Notes under the pieces: model-generated | Told to the model about the DNA's origin: nothing | Seen by the model: the letters and a program-made list of their open reading frames with translations, nothing else | The model's database searches: none | Part shown: positions 44,961 to 53,797 of the stretch, one piece after another | Position numbering within the stretch: the stretch's first letter is position 1 | How the letters are laid out: every line of letters starts with the position of its first letter | Program-made: the position numbers and the translations under genes | DNA from: Clostridia bacterium | GTDB taxonomy: Bacteria > Bacillota > Clostridia > Christensenellales > Aristaeellaceae | Length of the DNA stretch: 64,000 bases | Direction of reading: 5' to 3' | NCBI GenBank assembly: GCA_017527065.1 | Contig: JAFXQO010000074.1 | Span: forward strand, 62,001-126,000

Positions 44961-45452
44961 ATGTCTTTGATGCTGCGTAATATGACTGGCGTCTACCTCT
45001 CCTGCGGCGGGAAGATGCTGCTGCTCTACCGGCAGGGCGGGCGCGTTGTAAACGACACGTGGGTGGCCTCCGCGGGCGGGCATTTCGAGAAGGACGAATT
45101 AAACGATCCCGAGGCGTGTGTGCTGCGCGAACTGAACGAGGAACTGGGACTGACGCGGGACGACCTGACGGACTTTCGCCTGCGCTACGTGGGCTTGCGC
45201 AACGCCGGAGACGAGATTCGCCAGAATTACTACTTTTTCGCCGGCCTCAGACCGGAGAAGGCGGACGGCCTCGTCTCGGACGAGGGAAAGTGCAAGTGGG
45301 TGGACTACGCCGACGTACTCTCACTCGACATGCCGCGTACCGCGAAGGCGGTGATGGCGCACTACATGGAGACCGGCCGGTTTACCGAAGCGCTGTACAG
45401 CGCGGTGTCGGACGGCAAGGCATTTCACTTTACGGAGATGGCCGGCGGCTGA
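44961..45452 (+). CDS. NUDIX hydrolase (MutT-like)
   Basis: 163 aa. The NUDIX box runs GGHFEKDELNDPEACVLREL then NEELGL, residues about 38-63, with the REx2EE-type Glu residues (RELNEELG). LLLYRQGGRVVNDTW before it is common in dGTP- or 8-oxo-dGTP-type members. The substrate cannot be assigned. The ATG at 44961 is close to GGGG; the one at 44970 (MLRNMTG) has better spacing and may be the real start. It lies right behind the DUF559 repeat unit. Confidence 0.88.
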   Translation: MSLMLRNMTGVYLSCGGKMLLLYRQGGRVVNDTWVASAGGHFEKDELNDPEACVLRELNEELGLTRDDLTDFRLRYVGLRNAGDEIRQNYYFFAGLRPEKADGLVSDEGKCKWVDYADVLSLDMPRTAKAVMAHYMETGRFTEALYSAVSDGKAFHFTEMAGG

Positions 45453-45496
45453 CGCCGGACGGAGAGCCCGCAACGGATCATCCGGGGGTTTGGAAA

Positions 45497-45988
45497 ATGA
45501 GGCGGAAGACGCAGGTAAAATGCCACGGCGATGATGCCAGATTTGAAGCGGTCGCTGAATTCGTGTACCGCCGGTTTGGCAATTCCATAAAATACATCGC
45601 CGACGTGGCGGGCGGACAGGGCATGCTCGCTCGGATACTGAACAAAAAATACAACTATGACGCGGAAGTCATAGACCCCAGGCAATATCAGGTCGTGGGC
45701 GTCAAAAACCGGGCGTGCGAGTACCGGAGCGACATGGCCGGGTTCTATGACCTGATCATAGGACTTCACCCGGACGAGGCCGTCAGGGAAGTGGTCGAAT
45801 CCGCCAGGATCAGGCCGGTTCTCGTCGTGCCCTGCTGCAATTTCTGGGACAGGAACAAAAAGCTAGGCGCCAAGGAAATGATCGCGGAAATATCAAAGTG
45901 GCTGGACGAGAATGAAATAAGGCATGAAATCGTCACGTTTGATTTTAAGGGGCCCAAGAATATCGGGATACTGACCGGCAAACGGTGA
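45497..45988 (+). CDS. Putative SAM-dependent methyltransferase (small, Trm44-like features)
   Basis: 163 aa. YIADVAGGQGMLARILNKKY resembles a SAM-binding loop, and AEVIDPR the following acidic loop; LVVPCCNFWDRNKKL recalls a catalytic-side block seen in some tRNA 2'-O-methyltransferases. FYDLIIGLHPDEAVREVV fits the strand-4 region. The assignment is by pattern only. The open frame upstream to 45059 is a shadow of the NUDIX gene; the ATG at 45497 follows GGGGGTTTGG. Confidence 0.65.
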   Translation: MRRKTQVKCHGDDARFEAVAEFVYRRFGNSIKYIADVAGGQGMLARILNKKYNYDAEVIDPRQYQVVGVKNRACEYRSDMAGFYDLIIGLHPDEAVREVVESARIRPVLVVPCCNFWDRNKKLGAKEMIAEISKWLDENEIRHEIVTFDFKGPKNIGILTGKR

Positions 45989-46036
45989 GCCGCGCGATTT
46001 GGCGCAAAACAAGACGAAGGGGAAGGGAAGACCATC

Positions 46037-46339
46037 ATGGATAAGAAATCGAGGCTTTGGTCTATTCTGAGCTACATCACCTGGATCGGCTGGATTATCG
46101 CCTTTGTGAAGCACGACAAGGACGACAAGCTGGTGCGCCGCCACCTGAACCAGGCGCTGGTGCTGAACATCATTGAAACCGTCGGCGGCGCCATCGCGAA
46201 GTGGGGCGGGCTGTTCGCCATCGTCGGCGAGGTGATCGACATCGCCGCGCTGGTGCTGTTCATCATGGGCATAGCGCGCGCCGCGAAGATGAGCGACGAG
46301 CCGCTGCCGATCATCGGTGAAATCAACCTGCTTAGCTGA
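46037..46339 (+). CDS. Small membrane protein, DUF4870/Tic20-like
   Basis: 100 aa with three hydrophobic segments: about 8-23, 41-70 and 72-85. SILSYITWIGWIIAFVKHDKDDKLVRRHLNQAL is the family pattern (residues 9-41), a helix, a charged loop and RxHxNQAL. Role unknown; such proteins are widespread in Firmicutes. GAAGGGGAAGGG precedes the ATG. Confidence 0.82.
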   Translation: MDKKSRLWSILSYITWIGWIIAFVKHDKDDKLVRRHLNQALVLNIIETVGGAIAKWGGLFAIVGEVIDIAALVLFIMGIARAAKMSDEPLPIIGEINLLS

Positions 46340-46353
46340 CAGCGGAGCGCGCC

Positions 46354-46950
46354 ATGAAGGGCACCAGAGATTTCTACGACAGGACCGCGCCCGACTGGGC
46401 GGCGCGCGGCTACGCGAACGACGACATCCCCTGCCTGGCTGATTTTGCGGCGCAATACGCCCCCGGCGGCCGCATCCTCGACCTGTGCTGCGGCTGCGGC
46501 TACGACGCGCACCGCCTCCGCGCCCTGGGCTATGACGTGGTGGGAATCGACTTCAGCGAAGAGAGCCTCAGGATCGCCCGGGAAAAGAACCCGGCGCTGA
46601 CATTTTACAACGACGACATTCTGAACGACTATTCCTATGTGGGCAAGGTCGACGCGGTGATCGTGGTCGCCGGGCTGGTTCACGTCGAGGCGGAGAAGCT
46701 GTCCCTGGCGTTCTCGCGGATGCGGGCCGTCATCAGGGACGGGGGCGGGCTGTTCGTCACCGTGCGGGAAGGGAAAGGCCGGCTGGAGGAACGCAGCGTC
46801 GCGGTCATCGACGGCGAGACCTACGACCGCAACTTCATCGGCCACACGCTGGAAGAACTGAAAACCGCCGCCGCGGGCCTGTTCCGCTTCGAGCGGGAAA
46901 TGGGCTGGGACGGCACGGACTGGCATAATTACGTTTTCATTGCCGTATGA
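46354..46950 (+). CDS. Class I SAM-dependent methyltransferase
   Basis: 198 aa. Motif I is ILDLCCGCGYDAHRLRALG near residue 38, motif II VVGIDFSEESLRIARE, and YNDDILNDYSYVGKVDAVIVVAGLVH (start near 88) contains motif III-IV. These are small-molecule or protein methyltransferases of the Methyltransf_11/25 group; the target is not evident. It follows the Tic20-like gene by 14 nt and ends at a shared terminator. Confidence 0.9.
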   Translation: MKGTRDFYDRTAPDWAARGYANDDIPCLADFAAQYAPGGRILDLCCGCGYDAHRLRALGYDVVGIDFSEESLRIAREKNPALTFYNDDILNDYSYVGKVDAVIVVAGLVHVEAEKLSLAFSRMRAVIRDGGGLFVTVREGKGRLEERSVAVIDGETYDRNFIGHTLEELKTAAAGLFRFEREMGWDGTDWHNYVFIAV

Positions 46951-46967
46951 ATTGCGCATCAAGATGA

Positions 46968-47002
46968 AGCGCCCCCGCCGGGGATTTCTCCGGCGGGGCG
47001 CT
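46968..47002. terminator. Bidirectional terminator
   Basis: AGCGCCCCCGCCGG and CCGGCGGGGCGCT (one bulged C) with an 8-nt loop, then CGTTTTC on the plus strand. It separates converging genes. Confidence 0.85.
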
Positions 47003-47007
47003 CGTTT

Positions 47008-47472
47008 TCATTTGAGCCGTTCCTGGATGTAGGATTTCATGAATGCCATGTCCTCCGGGGGCACGTAGACGGTGTAGGTCGTGATGCCGCTCTTGATCCA
47101 GAAGGCGTTTTTGTCGACCGATATGTCCTTGATGCGCTTGAAGCCGATGAAGGCGTCGCCGCCCTTGGTGGCGTGCTTGTGGCGGATGTATTCATCGTCC
47201 ATCTCGTAGCAGCGGGTGTCCCAGCCCAGCGTCAGCCAGCCGATCAGCGCCGGCAGGCCCACCATCATGGCGTACAGTATGAGAAGGTAGAGGAGCACCT
47301 GCGTTCCGATCAGCGCGAACATGATCAGCGCGATGACCGTCGTGACGGCCAGGGAGATGCCGATCATGGCATGAAAGTGCTCCTTCGCCTGCTCGCGGGA
47401 GAGCGTGTAGCGCCAGCGGTAGACGCCGTCCTCGCACAGTGTGACGCGGTCCGGATAATCCACGGCATTCAC
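47008..47472 (-). CDS. Membrane protein of unknown function (two spans, PH-like C-terminus)
   Basis: 154 aa. Two adjacent membrane spans at about 37-60 and 63-83, then a beta-rich cytoplasmic part (IRHKHATKGGDAFIGFKRIKD) that looks like the PH-like domain of bPH/YcxB-type proteins. I do not recognise a named family. Its start overlaps the end of the nitrilase-GDPD gene by 4 nt (ATGA), so they are co-expressed and may share a job at the membrane. Confidence 0.7.
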   Translation of the reverse strand: MNAVDYPDRVTLCEDGVYRWRYTLSREQAKEHFHAMIGISLAVTTVIALIMFALIGTQVLLYLLILYAMMVGLPALIGWLTLGWDTRCYEMDDEYIRHKHATKGGDAFIGFKRIKDISVDKNAFWIKSGITTYTVYVPPEDMAFMKSYIQERLK

Positions 47473-49097
47473 CTCTCTTTGACGTGCGCCCGCACGGCGT
47501 TCGACACCCGCAGGTAGTCGTTGGTGAGGATGCAGTCGATGCCCATGTCGATGTAACGCACGGCCTCGTCCGGGTCGTCGGCGAAGAACACGTTGGTGAG
47601 GATGCCGTTTGCCTTTGCGTAGTCCACCGAGGACTGGTCGAAGTAAGGCTTGAACAGCTGCACCTTCTGCGCGCCCAGGGCCAGCGCCCGGTCGGTCATG
47701 CGGAGCATGTCGGTCTTGTTGCCGTCCCAGCCCACGCAGCGGTTGATCTCCGGGGCGATTTCGTGGAATCCGGCCAGCCGCCTGTCGCTGGAGGACATCA
47801 TGTAGCAGTGCTTTTCCGCGCCGTACTGGCGGATCAGGCCGGCGATCTCCTCAAACATGGGGTCGTCGTCCTCGCGGTCCCAGATTTTCACATGGATGTT
47901 CATGATGGTCGTGCAGGCGAATTTCTTCAGGATGTCCTCGAAGCGGATGATCCTGAGCCCCTCGTAGGGCGCGCCGGTCTTTACGCCGAAATCGAAGGCC
48001 TGGAGTTCCTCGAAGGTGTAGTCGTCGATGCGGCCCGCGCCGGTGGAGACGCGCTCCAGCGTGTTGTCATGGGAGGACACCAGCACGCCGTCTTTGGTCC
48101 TCCAGATGTCGAACTCGATCTCCTCCGCGCCCAGCGCCACCGCCGCGCCGAAGGCGGGCATGCTGTTCTCCGGGGCGATGGAGTTGAAGCCCCGGTGCGC
48201 GCAAATGCGCGGGTAGGGCAGATGATCGTCGTCCGGCAGCGTCATGCTGCCCGCCGGGCGGTAGAGCCAGGGGCGGCGGCCCTCGTCGATGTACTGCCAG
48301 TGGGCCTTCATCGCGCCCTTGAAGCCCGCGGGCTTCATGTACTTCTTCTTCGGGTCGATCTCGGCCACGCCCAGGCCCACGTCGTTTTTCATGTTCAGCA
48401 GCATTTCGCCCTCGGGGGACACCACCATGCTGCACCCGCACACCTTTGATTCCGCGCCCATGGACACTGCGGAGCGGATGAGATAGGCGTTCGTGTTGTA
48501 GCAGAGGAAGCGGCCGATGGTCTCCAGCGCCGCGTGGGTGTCGGTGCGCTGGTGCGAACAGCCGATGATGAGGTCCACGTTCTGCCGCGCCAGCGCGGGG
48601 AACATCTCGTACATGTAGAAGTCGTAGCAGGTCATGAACCCGATGCGCAGCCCTTCAGCCTCGATGACATAGGGCGGGGCGTATTCGTAGCTGTAGGCGC
48701 AGTCGAGTTCATTGCCGCCCTGAGCGGCGGCCTTCACCTCGCTGGGGGCGGGATGCGCCTTCAAATACACGCCGATCTCATGGCCCTCGCGGTCGAAGGC
48801 GTGGGTGGCGTTGGCGAAGCCGCGTCCGGTCTTCTGGGCGTAGTTGGCGAACAGGAGCGCGCGGCAGCGCCTCGCGGTCTCGGCGGCCTTCGCGGCGATG
48901 ATGGGATTGTACTTCTCCACGCAGGCGTGGAAGGCCGCCGCGTCCGGCGTGGCCACGGGCACGTCGCAGTATTCGGGCAGCACGATCAAGTCCATCGCCT
49001 CGTCGCACCGGTCGATGAGCGCGATCATCTCGCGGAAGCACGCCTCCGCGTCAGCCCAGTCCATCGAGTAGCGCGGCTGAATGACGCAAACCTTCAT
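47469..49097 (-). CDS. Nitrilase-family amidohydrolase fused to glycerophosphodiester phosphodiesterase
   Basis: 542 aa in two full domains. Residues 1 to about 265: carbon-nitrogen hydrolase with Glu42 (IVLPEYCD), Lys113 (VYLKAHP) and Cys157 (FMTCYDFY), the complete triad. Residues 295-540: GDPD with His301-Arg302 (ICAHRGF), Glu310-Asn311 (APEN), Glu328/Asp330 (IEFDIW) and His343 (SSHDNTL), all active-site residues. So it could cleave an amide and a glycerophosphodiester of one substrate, such as a lipid-derived headgroup. No signal peptide. A TTGACA promoter precedes it. A small membrane protein gene overlaps its 3' end. I do not know of a characterised enzyme with this order. Confidence 0.93.
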   Translation of the reverse strand: MKVCVIQPRYSMDWADAEACFREMIALIDRCDEAMDLIVLPEYCDVPVATPDAAAFHACVEKYNPIIAAKAAETARRCRALLFANYAQKTGRGFANATHAFDREGHEIGVYLKAHPAPSEVKAAAQGGNELDCAYSYEYAPPYVIEAEGLRIGFMTCYDFYMYEMFPALARQNVDLIIGCSHQRTDTHAALETIGRFLCYNTNAYLIRSAVSMGAESKVCGCSMVVSPEGEMLLNMKNDVGLGVAEIDPKKKYMKPAGFKGAMKAHWQYIDEGRRPWLYRPAGSMTLPDDDHLPYPRICAHRGFNSIAPENSMPAFGAAVALGAEEIEFDIWRTKDGVLVSSHDNTLERVSTGAGRIDDYTFEELQAFDFGVKTGAPYEGLRIIRFEDILKKFACTTIMNIHVKIWDREDDDPMFEEIAGLIRQYGAEKHCYMMSSSDRRLAGFHEIAPEINRCVGWDGNKTDMLRMTDRALALGAQKVQLFKPYFDQSSVDYAKANGILTNVFFADDPDEAVRYIDMGIDCILTNDYLRVSNAVRAHVKER

Positions 49098-49151
49098 GGT
49101 GAATTCTCCTTCCCCGGTATGTCCTTTTTCCGATACCCCGTTGTTTCCTTT

Positions 49152-49180
49152 ATTCTATTGAATCGCCCGGCCTTTGTCAA
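49152..49180 (-). promoter_or_regulatory. Promoter of the nitrilase-GDPD gene
   Basis: Perfect TTGACA and TAGAAT with a 17-nt spacer on the minus strand. Confidence 0.8.
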
Positions 49181-49316
49181 GGGCGCGGCGAATGCTGTAT
49201 TCAGGTTAAATCACGCCGATAAAATTGCTTTTCAATACTATAATGGTATATTATAATAGGTGAGGAGACAGACCGGGCGGTTTTCCAAAGAACAAATGAA
49301 TGGCGGTGATTGATCG

Positions 49317-51086
49317 ATGACAGTGTCCGACGTCATTTCCCTTCTGAGCGGCATCGCGCTGTTCCTGTTCGGCATGAGCCTGATGGGCGACGGACTGAAG
49401 AAGGTGTCCGGCAACAGGCTGGAGCCGATCCTGTATCGCCTGTCCAACACGCTGCCGCGGGGCGTGCTGCTGGGCACGGGCGTCACCGCGGTGATCCAGT
49501 CCTCCTGCGCCACCGCCGTGATGACCGTTGGCTTCGTCAACTCCGGCATGATGAAGGTGCGCCAGGCCATCAGCGTCATACTGGGCGCGATTCTGGGCAC
49601 GAGCATCACCGGGTGGGTGATCTGCCTGAGCTACATCGAGGGCGCGGGCAGCATGGCGAAGCTGGCCTCCACGGCCACGCTGACCGGCCTGGTGGCCGTG
49701 GTCGGCATCGGGCTGCGCATGTTCTCCAAGAAGCAGGCCACGCGGCACGTGGGCGACATCATGATGGGCTTCGCGGTGCTGATGTTCGGCATGAGCGCCA
49801 TGAGCCAGGCCGTGCGGCCGCTGGGCGACGCGCCCTGGTTTACGGCCATACTCACCGGCATGTCGCACCCGCTGCTGGGCATCCTGACGGGCGCGCTGTT
49901 TACGGCGCTTTTGCAGTCCGCCTCGGCGGCGGTCGGTATCGTTCAGGCGCTGTCTCTGACCGGCGCGATCACCTTCAGCGCCGCCTGGCCGCTGCTGATG
50001 GGCATCTGCATCGGCGCGTCGGCCCCCGTGCTGTTTTCCGCCATCGGCGCGAATCTGGACGGCCGCCGCACGGCGTTGGTATATCCCGTGGCGACGGGCA
50101 TCGGCGTGGCGTTCACCGCGGCGGTGTTCTACGGGCTCAACGCGTCGCTGTCCTTCGGCTTTATGGACCTGGTGGTGAATCCCTTTTCGATCGCGTTCAT
50201 CAACACCGTGATGCGCCTGGTGATCACGCTGGTGCTGCTGCCGCTGGTCGCCGCGCTGGAGAAGATCGTGCGCGCGCTGGTTCCGGGCGCCGCCACGGAG
50301 GCGGAGGCCGATCCCGGCATCCGCCTGGAGGAGCGCTTCATCGAGTACCCGGCGCTGGCCATCGAGCAGAGCCGCATCACCATCGGCGAAATGGCCGAGA
50401 CCTCCGAAAAGGCCATCACCGAGGCGTTCAACCTGGTCTCGGATTACAGCGAGAAGGGCTTCAACGCGGTGAAGAGCATGGAGAATCTGGTCGACAAATA
50501 CGAGGACAGCCTGGGCACGTACCTGGTGAAGCTGACCGGCCGCGAGATGACCGGGAAGCAGAAGGACGAGCTGTCCGAGTTTTTGCACACGTTGTCCGAC
50601 TTCGAGCGCATCTCGGACCACGCGCTGAACCTGGCGGGCAGCGCGCAGGAGATGCACGAAAAGGGCGTCGCCTTCTCCGCGGGCGCGGCGCACGAGCTGG
50701 ACGTGCTCTCCGCGGCGGTGAGCCAGGTGGTGAGCATGACGGTGACGGCCTTCCGCGAGCGCGACCTCGCCCTGGCCGGGCGCGTGGAGCCGCTGGAGGC
50801 GTTCATCGACGACCTGTGCGACCGCATGAAGCTGAACCACGTGACGCGGCTGCAGAAGGGCGTGTGCACCATTCACCAGGGCTTCGTGTTCAACGACATC
50901 GTGACCAACTGCGAGCGCGTGTCCGACCACTGCTCGAACATCGCCGTGGCCATGATCGAGCTGAACGGCGACGAGTTCCAGACCCACGAATACCTGAACA
51001 CCCTGCGCGAGACCGAAACGGACCGCTTCAAGGTGGCCTACGAGGAGTATTCAAAGCACTTCGCCATCGAAAACCTGACGGAGTGA
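49317..51086 (+). CDS. Na/Pi cotransporter family protein with PhoU-like domain
   Basis: 589 aa. Two inverted repeats with the QSS motif are seen: GTGVTAVIQSSCATAVMTVG and ALLQSASAAVGIVQAL, which line the phosphate and sodium path. About eight to nine membrane spans end near residue 325. The rest is an alpha-helical PhoU-like region with ESDH-like FERISDHALNLAG and CERVSDHCSNIAVA, the E(R)xxDH metal motifs. Likely imports phosphate with sodium. It may also export or sense phosphate, as debated for this family. GGTG precedes the ATG weakly. Confidence 0.93.
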   Translation: MTVSDVISLLSGIALFLFGMSLMGDGLKKVSGNRLEPILYRLSNTLPRGVLLGTGVTAVIQSSCATAVMTVGFVNSGMMKVRQAISVILGAILGTSITGWVICLSYIEGAGSMAKLASTATLTGLVAVVGIGLRMFSKKQATRHVGDIMMGFAVLMFGMSAMSQAVRPLGDAPWFTAILTGMSHPLLGILTGALFTALLQSASAAVGIVQALSLTGAITFSAAWPLLMGICIGASAPVLFSAIGANLDGRRTALVYPVATGIGVAFTAAVFYGLNASLSFGFMDLVVNPFSIAFINTVMRLVITLVLLPLVAALEKIVRALVPGAATEAEADPGIRLEERFIEYPALAIEQSRITIGEMAETSEKAITEAFNLVSDYSEKGFNAVKSMENLVDKYEDSLGTYLVKLTGREMTGKQKDELSEFLHTLSDFERISDHALNLAGSAQEMHEKGVAFSAGAAHELDVLSAAVSQVVSMTVTAFRERDLALAGRVEPLEAFIDDLCDRMKLNHVTRLQKGVCTIHQGFVFNDIVTNCERVSDHCSNIAVAMIELNGDEFQTHEYLNTLRETETDRFKVAYEEYSKHFAIENLTE

Positions 51087-51150
51087 AACGTGATTTTCGG
51101 ATAATCAATGTCTCATGGTTTTCACTGGGTCAACGACATATGTGGTAAGA

Positions 51151-51277
51151 AACCTCTTCCCCCTGCCCCCTTCCCCGCTCTTCGCGGGGACGGGGGATAG
51201 TTTGTTTGTGGGCTTCGCCCACACTGAGCAGGGCTGCCGCCCTGCACCTGCTTTTGGCAAACGCAGGGGAAGAGGTT
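51151..51277. repeat. Folded palindromic element (four stems)
   Basis: AACCTCTTCCCCCTGC (51151-51166) is inverted at 51263-51277. Inside are three hairpins: CCCCGC/GCGGGG (51173-51189, extended by CCCCC/GGGGG), GTGGGC-ttc-GCCCAC (51208-51222) and GCAGGG/CCCTGC (51228-51245). The whole can fold like a cloverleaf. It sits between converging genes and probably stops transcription too. No ORF inside. Confidence 0.8.
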
Positions 51278-51306
51278 CCTTGTCACGATGGCCGCCAGAC
51301 CTTTTT

Positions 51307-52449
51307 TCATTCTACAGCCCCGAACACGCGCTTTACGGCGTCGAGGTAGCCGTAGCCGTAGAGGCTGTCCGGCTGGAGGTAGCTGGTCTCCGTCCACTCG
51401 TTCCAGCTGTTGATGGTGACGAGCGGAGGCCGGTCCGGGTGGGCGTCTATCCAGTCGCGCGCCATGACGAGGGCCTTCTCGATCCGCTCCGGCCCGCAGT
51501 TTCTCATGATGCCGGGGCGGAAGTCCGTGAAGCGGGGGTTGTTGTCCCAGCCCACGCTGACGTGCGGGAAATAGGGGAAGGGGAACGCGCGCTCCAGGCG
51601 CTGCCACTCCGCGCGCACGTTGGGCAGCACGGCTTCGTAGTCGCGGTCGATGTCTGTGAAGTGCACGAACTGGTAGTGGGTGCAGCTGTCAAAGCCCAGC
51701 GCGCCGAACCGGGCGGCGGGCACGTCGCGGCCGCCGTCCACGCCGCTGACGTTGGTGGCCTTCTCGCTCCACATGGTGAACTGCAGATGCAGCCCCGGCA
51801 GGCCGCTGCGCACGCATTCCCCTCGGAACCAGTCGATGGCGCGCTTCGCCCCGTCCGGGCCGCCGAGGCCCTCGACCAGGCGCGGCACGTCGTAGATCAT
51901 GAACACGGGCTTTCCGTCGATGGTGTAGTAGTTGGGCTGGGTGAAATAGCGTTCAATGACGCGCCGCATGGCGCGCCTGAACTCCTCGGGCGGCTGGGCG
52001 CCCTGCCAGATCACGGTGTTCACCGTGGAGGAAATGCGCTTGTCCCACAGGGTGTTCGCGTCGTGGTTGGCCCACATGAGGTAGAAGCGCATGTCGCGGC
52101 AGTTCCTGGCCTTCAAAAAGCCGTCGTTCAGGCAGTTCTCCAGGAACGGGCGGCGGTCGTACCAGTACCAGTCGTAGATGAACACGTTCACGCCGTGGCC
52201 GAGCGCCTGGCCGATCTCCATCTCCATCACGGCCGGATCGGCCTCGTTCACGTAGCCCCACAGGGGCGTCCTGGGCCAGGTGTGGCCGGGGAATTTCGCC
52301 TGCGCCGATTTGACCGACTGCCATTCGCCCATGCCCTCCGGCCAGAACATGCGGGCGCGGGGCTCGTCGCCGGTGTAGGCCGGCCAGATGTAGGCCGCCA
52401 CGTCGTAACGCTTCCCGTTCGTATTATTAATAGGAAACACTCCTTTCAA
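51307..52449 (-). CDS. Glycoside hydrolase family 99-like protein (WbsX type)
   Basis: 380 aa, no signal peptide. VAAYIWPAYTGDEPRARMF at the start, FIYDWYWYDRRPFLEN, GKPVFMIYDVP, and near the end LVTINSWNEWTETSYLQPD are the landmarks of this family, whose members occur both as GH99-like (endo-alpha-mannosidase-related) hydrolases and in polysaccharide clusters as WbsX. The Glu of NEWTE is a plausible catalytic residue. With the GH92 and GH51 genes it supports plant or fungal glycan use. A single gene; upstream is the rpsJ promoter region on the other strand. Confidence 0.88.
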   Translation of the reverse strand: MKGVFPINNTNGKRYDVAAYIWPAYTGDEPRARMFWPEGMGEWQSVKSAQAKFPGHTWPRTPLWGYVNEADPAVMEMEIGQALGHGVNVFIYDWYWYDRRPFLENCLNDGFLKARNCRDMRFYLMWANHDANTLWDKRISSTVNTVIWQGAQPPEEFRRAMRRVIERYFTQPNYYTIDGKPVFMIYDVPRLVEGLGGPDGAKRAIDWFRGECVRSGLPGLHLQFTMWSEKATNVSGVDGGRDVPAARFGALGFDSCTHYQFVHFTDIDRDYEAVLPNVRAEWQRLERAFPFPYFPHVSVGWDNNPRFTDFRPGIMRNCGPERIEKALVMARDWIDAHPDRPPLVTINSWNEWTETSYLQPDSLYGYGYLDAVKRVFGAVE

Positions 52450-52810
52450 AAAACGCCTGTGTGTCTTTTCGCCGCGGGAGGGGAGAAATCCTTCTAAGGG
52501 GATGAAAAGGAGAAATCGCCTCTACTTTTTACGCAAAAACAACGAATTAACCGAAAAAACGCTTGTGTATGGATCGCGGATCGGTTATAATATCAAAGTC
52601 TGCGGTATGCAGATACTTGTGCGCGATTTGCCGGAAGGGAAGCCTGCGTTTCCCGGCGCACAGGGAGGGATGAACCGGAAGGTTGCGGGAACATCCCGGT
52701 AATTTCCGGGGACCAGTCCGCTAATCGGGCGACGGGGCTCATGCGCCGTCGTAAAAAAAGAAAAGGGCACGCCCGGCAGCGTGTGCATGAGTTCAGAAGG
52801 AGGAAACCCA
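52450..52810 (+). other. Leader region of the S10 ribosomal operon
   Basis: 361 nt without a gene. Contains AT-rich DNA, the promoter at 52563-52591 and a leader of about 210 nt. The leader can fold: TGTGCGC/GCGCACA (from 52618) encloses GGGAA/TTCCC. A 31-codon ORF at 52607-52702 lacks a ribosome site and was not called. Such leaders often bind a ribosomal protein (L4 in E. coli) for feedback control, but I cannot see a known motif. Confidence 0.5.
52563..52591 (+). promoter_or_regulatory. Promoter of the S10-spc operon
   Basis: TTGTGT and a perfect TATAAT with a 17-nt spacer; the only credible promoter before the 11-kb run of ribosomal genes. Confidence 0.65.
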
Positions 52811-53119
52811 ATGGCCAACCAGAAAATCAGGATCAAGCTCAAGGCCTACGAGCACACTGTCATCGACCAGTCCGCTGCTCGCATCGTCGAGGCCGCGAAG
52901 CGCACCAAGGCCCGCGTCAGCGGCCCGATCCCGCTCCCCACTGAGAAGGAGATCGTGACCATCCTGCGCTCCCCGCACAAGCACAAGGACAGCCGCGAGC
53001 AGTTTGAGATGAGGACGCACAAGCGCCTGATCGACATCCTGAATCCCACGCCCCAGACGATGGACGCGCTGACCAAGCTGGATCTGCCGGCCGGCGTCGA
53101 AATCGAGATCAAGCTGTAA
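52811..53119 (+). CDS. rpsJ: Ribosomal protein S10
   Basis: 102 aa, 30S head protein that also acts in transcription antitermination (NusE). [18 protein letters not shown] and the tail [20 protein letters not shown] are standard. The ATG at 52811 follows AAGGAGG; the in-frame ATGs before it lack one. First gene of the classical S10 operon; no tuf or fusA gene precedes it here. Confidence 0.98.
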   Translation: MANQKIRIKLKAYEHTVIDQSAARIVEAAKRTKARVSGPIPLPTEKEIVTILRSPHKHKDSREQFEMRTHKRLIDILNPTPQTMDALTKLDLPAGVEIEIKL

Positions 53120-53138
53120 CGCTTTTGGAGGTGCAACA

Positions 53139-53780
53139 ATGAACAAGGCAATACTCGGCAAAAAGATTGGCATGACGCAGATCTTCCTGCAGGACGGTCG
53201 TCTCGTGCCGGTCACGGTCGTTGAAGCCGGTCCCTGCGTCGTGACGCAGGTCAAGACCCAGGCTACCGACGGCTATGAGGCAGTTCAGGTCGGTTTCGGT
53301 GAGCTCGCTGAGCAGCGCGCGAAGAAACTGAAGAACAAGCCCGAGCTAGGCCACTTCGCTAAGGCTGGCGTTCCCGCCACCCGTTATCTGCGCGAGCTGC
53401 GCCTGGACGACATCACGCCCTTTAAAGTGGGCGACCAGATCAAGTGCGACGTGTTCGCCGAGGGCGACAAGGTCGACGTGTCCGGCATCAGCAAGGGCCA
53501 CGGCTACACCGGCGCCATCCAGCGCTGGAACCAGCACACCGGCCCCATGGCCCACGGCTCCAAGTATCATCGCGGCGTCGGCTCTCTGAGCGCGAACTCC
53601 GATCCGTCCCGCGTCTTCAAGAACAAGCACATGGCCGGCCAGTACGGCTCCGAAAAGGTCACTGTTCTGAATCTTGAAGTCATCCGCGTTGACGCCGAGC
53701 GCAACCTGCTCCTGATCAAGGGCGCACTGCCCGGAGCCAAGGGCTGCCTGCTCTTCGTCCGTAATTCGGTCAAGGCTTAA
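53139..53780 (+). CDS. rplC: Ribosomal protein L3
   Basis: 213 aa, 50S assembly initiator near the peptidyl-transferase centre. [11 protein letters not shown] at the start and the long loop around [12 protein letters not shown] and [15 protein letters not shown] are typical; the Gln in this loop is the usual site of methylation in some bacteria. Follows rpsJ by 19 nt with TTGGAGGTG. Confidence 0.98.
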   Translation: MNKAILGKKIGMTQIFLQDGRLVPVTVVEAGPCVVTQVKTQATDGYEAVQVGFGELAEQRAKKLKNKPELGHFAKAGVPATRYLRELRLDDITPFKVGDQIKCDVFAEGDKVDVSGISKGHGYTGAIQRWNQHTGPMAHGSKYHRGVGSLSANSDPSRVFKNKHMAGQYGSEKVTVLNLEVIRVDAERNLLLIKGALPGAKGCLLFVRNSVKA

Positions 53781-53797
53781 GGAAGGAGGACGAAACA

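Noticed and set aside
45059..45496. N-terminal extension of the small methyltransferase-like protein
   Set aside because: It is the shifted frame of the NUDIX gene, with no family features.
52607..52702. 31-codon ORF in the S10 leader
   Set aside because: No ribosome site and no notable composition; it overlaps the predicted stem.
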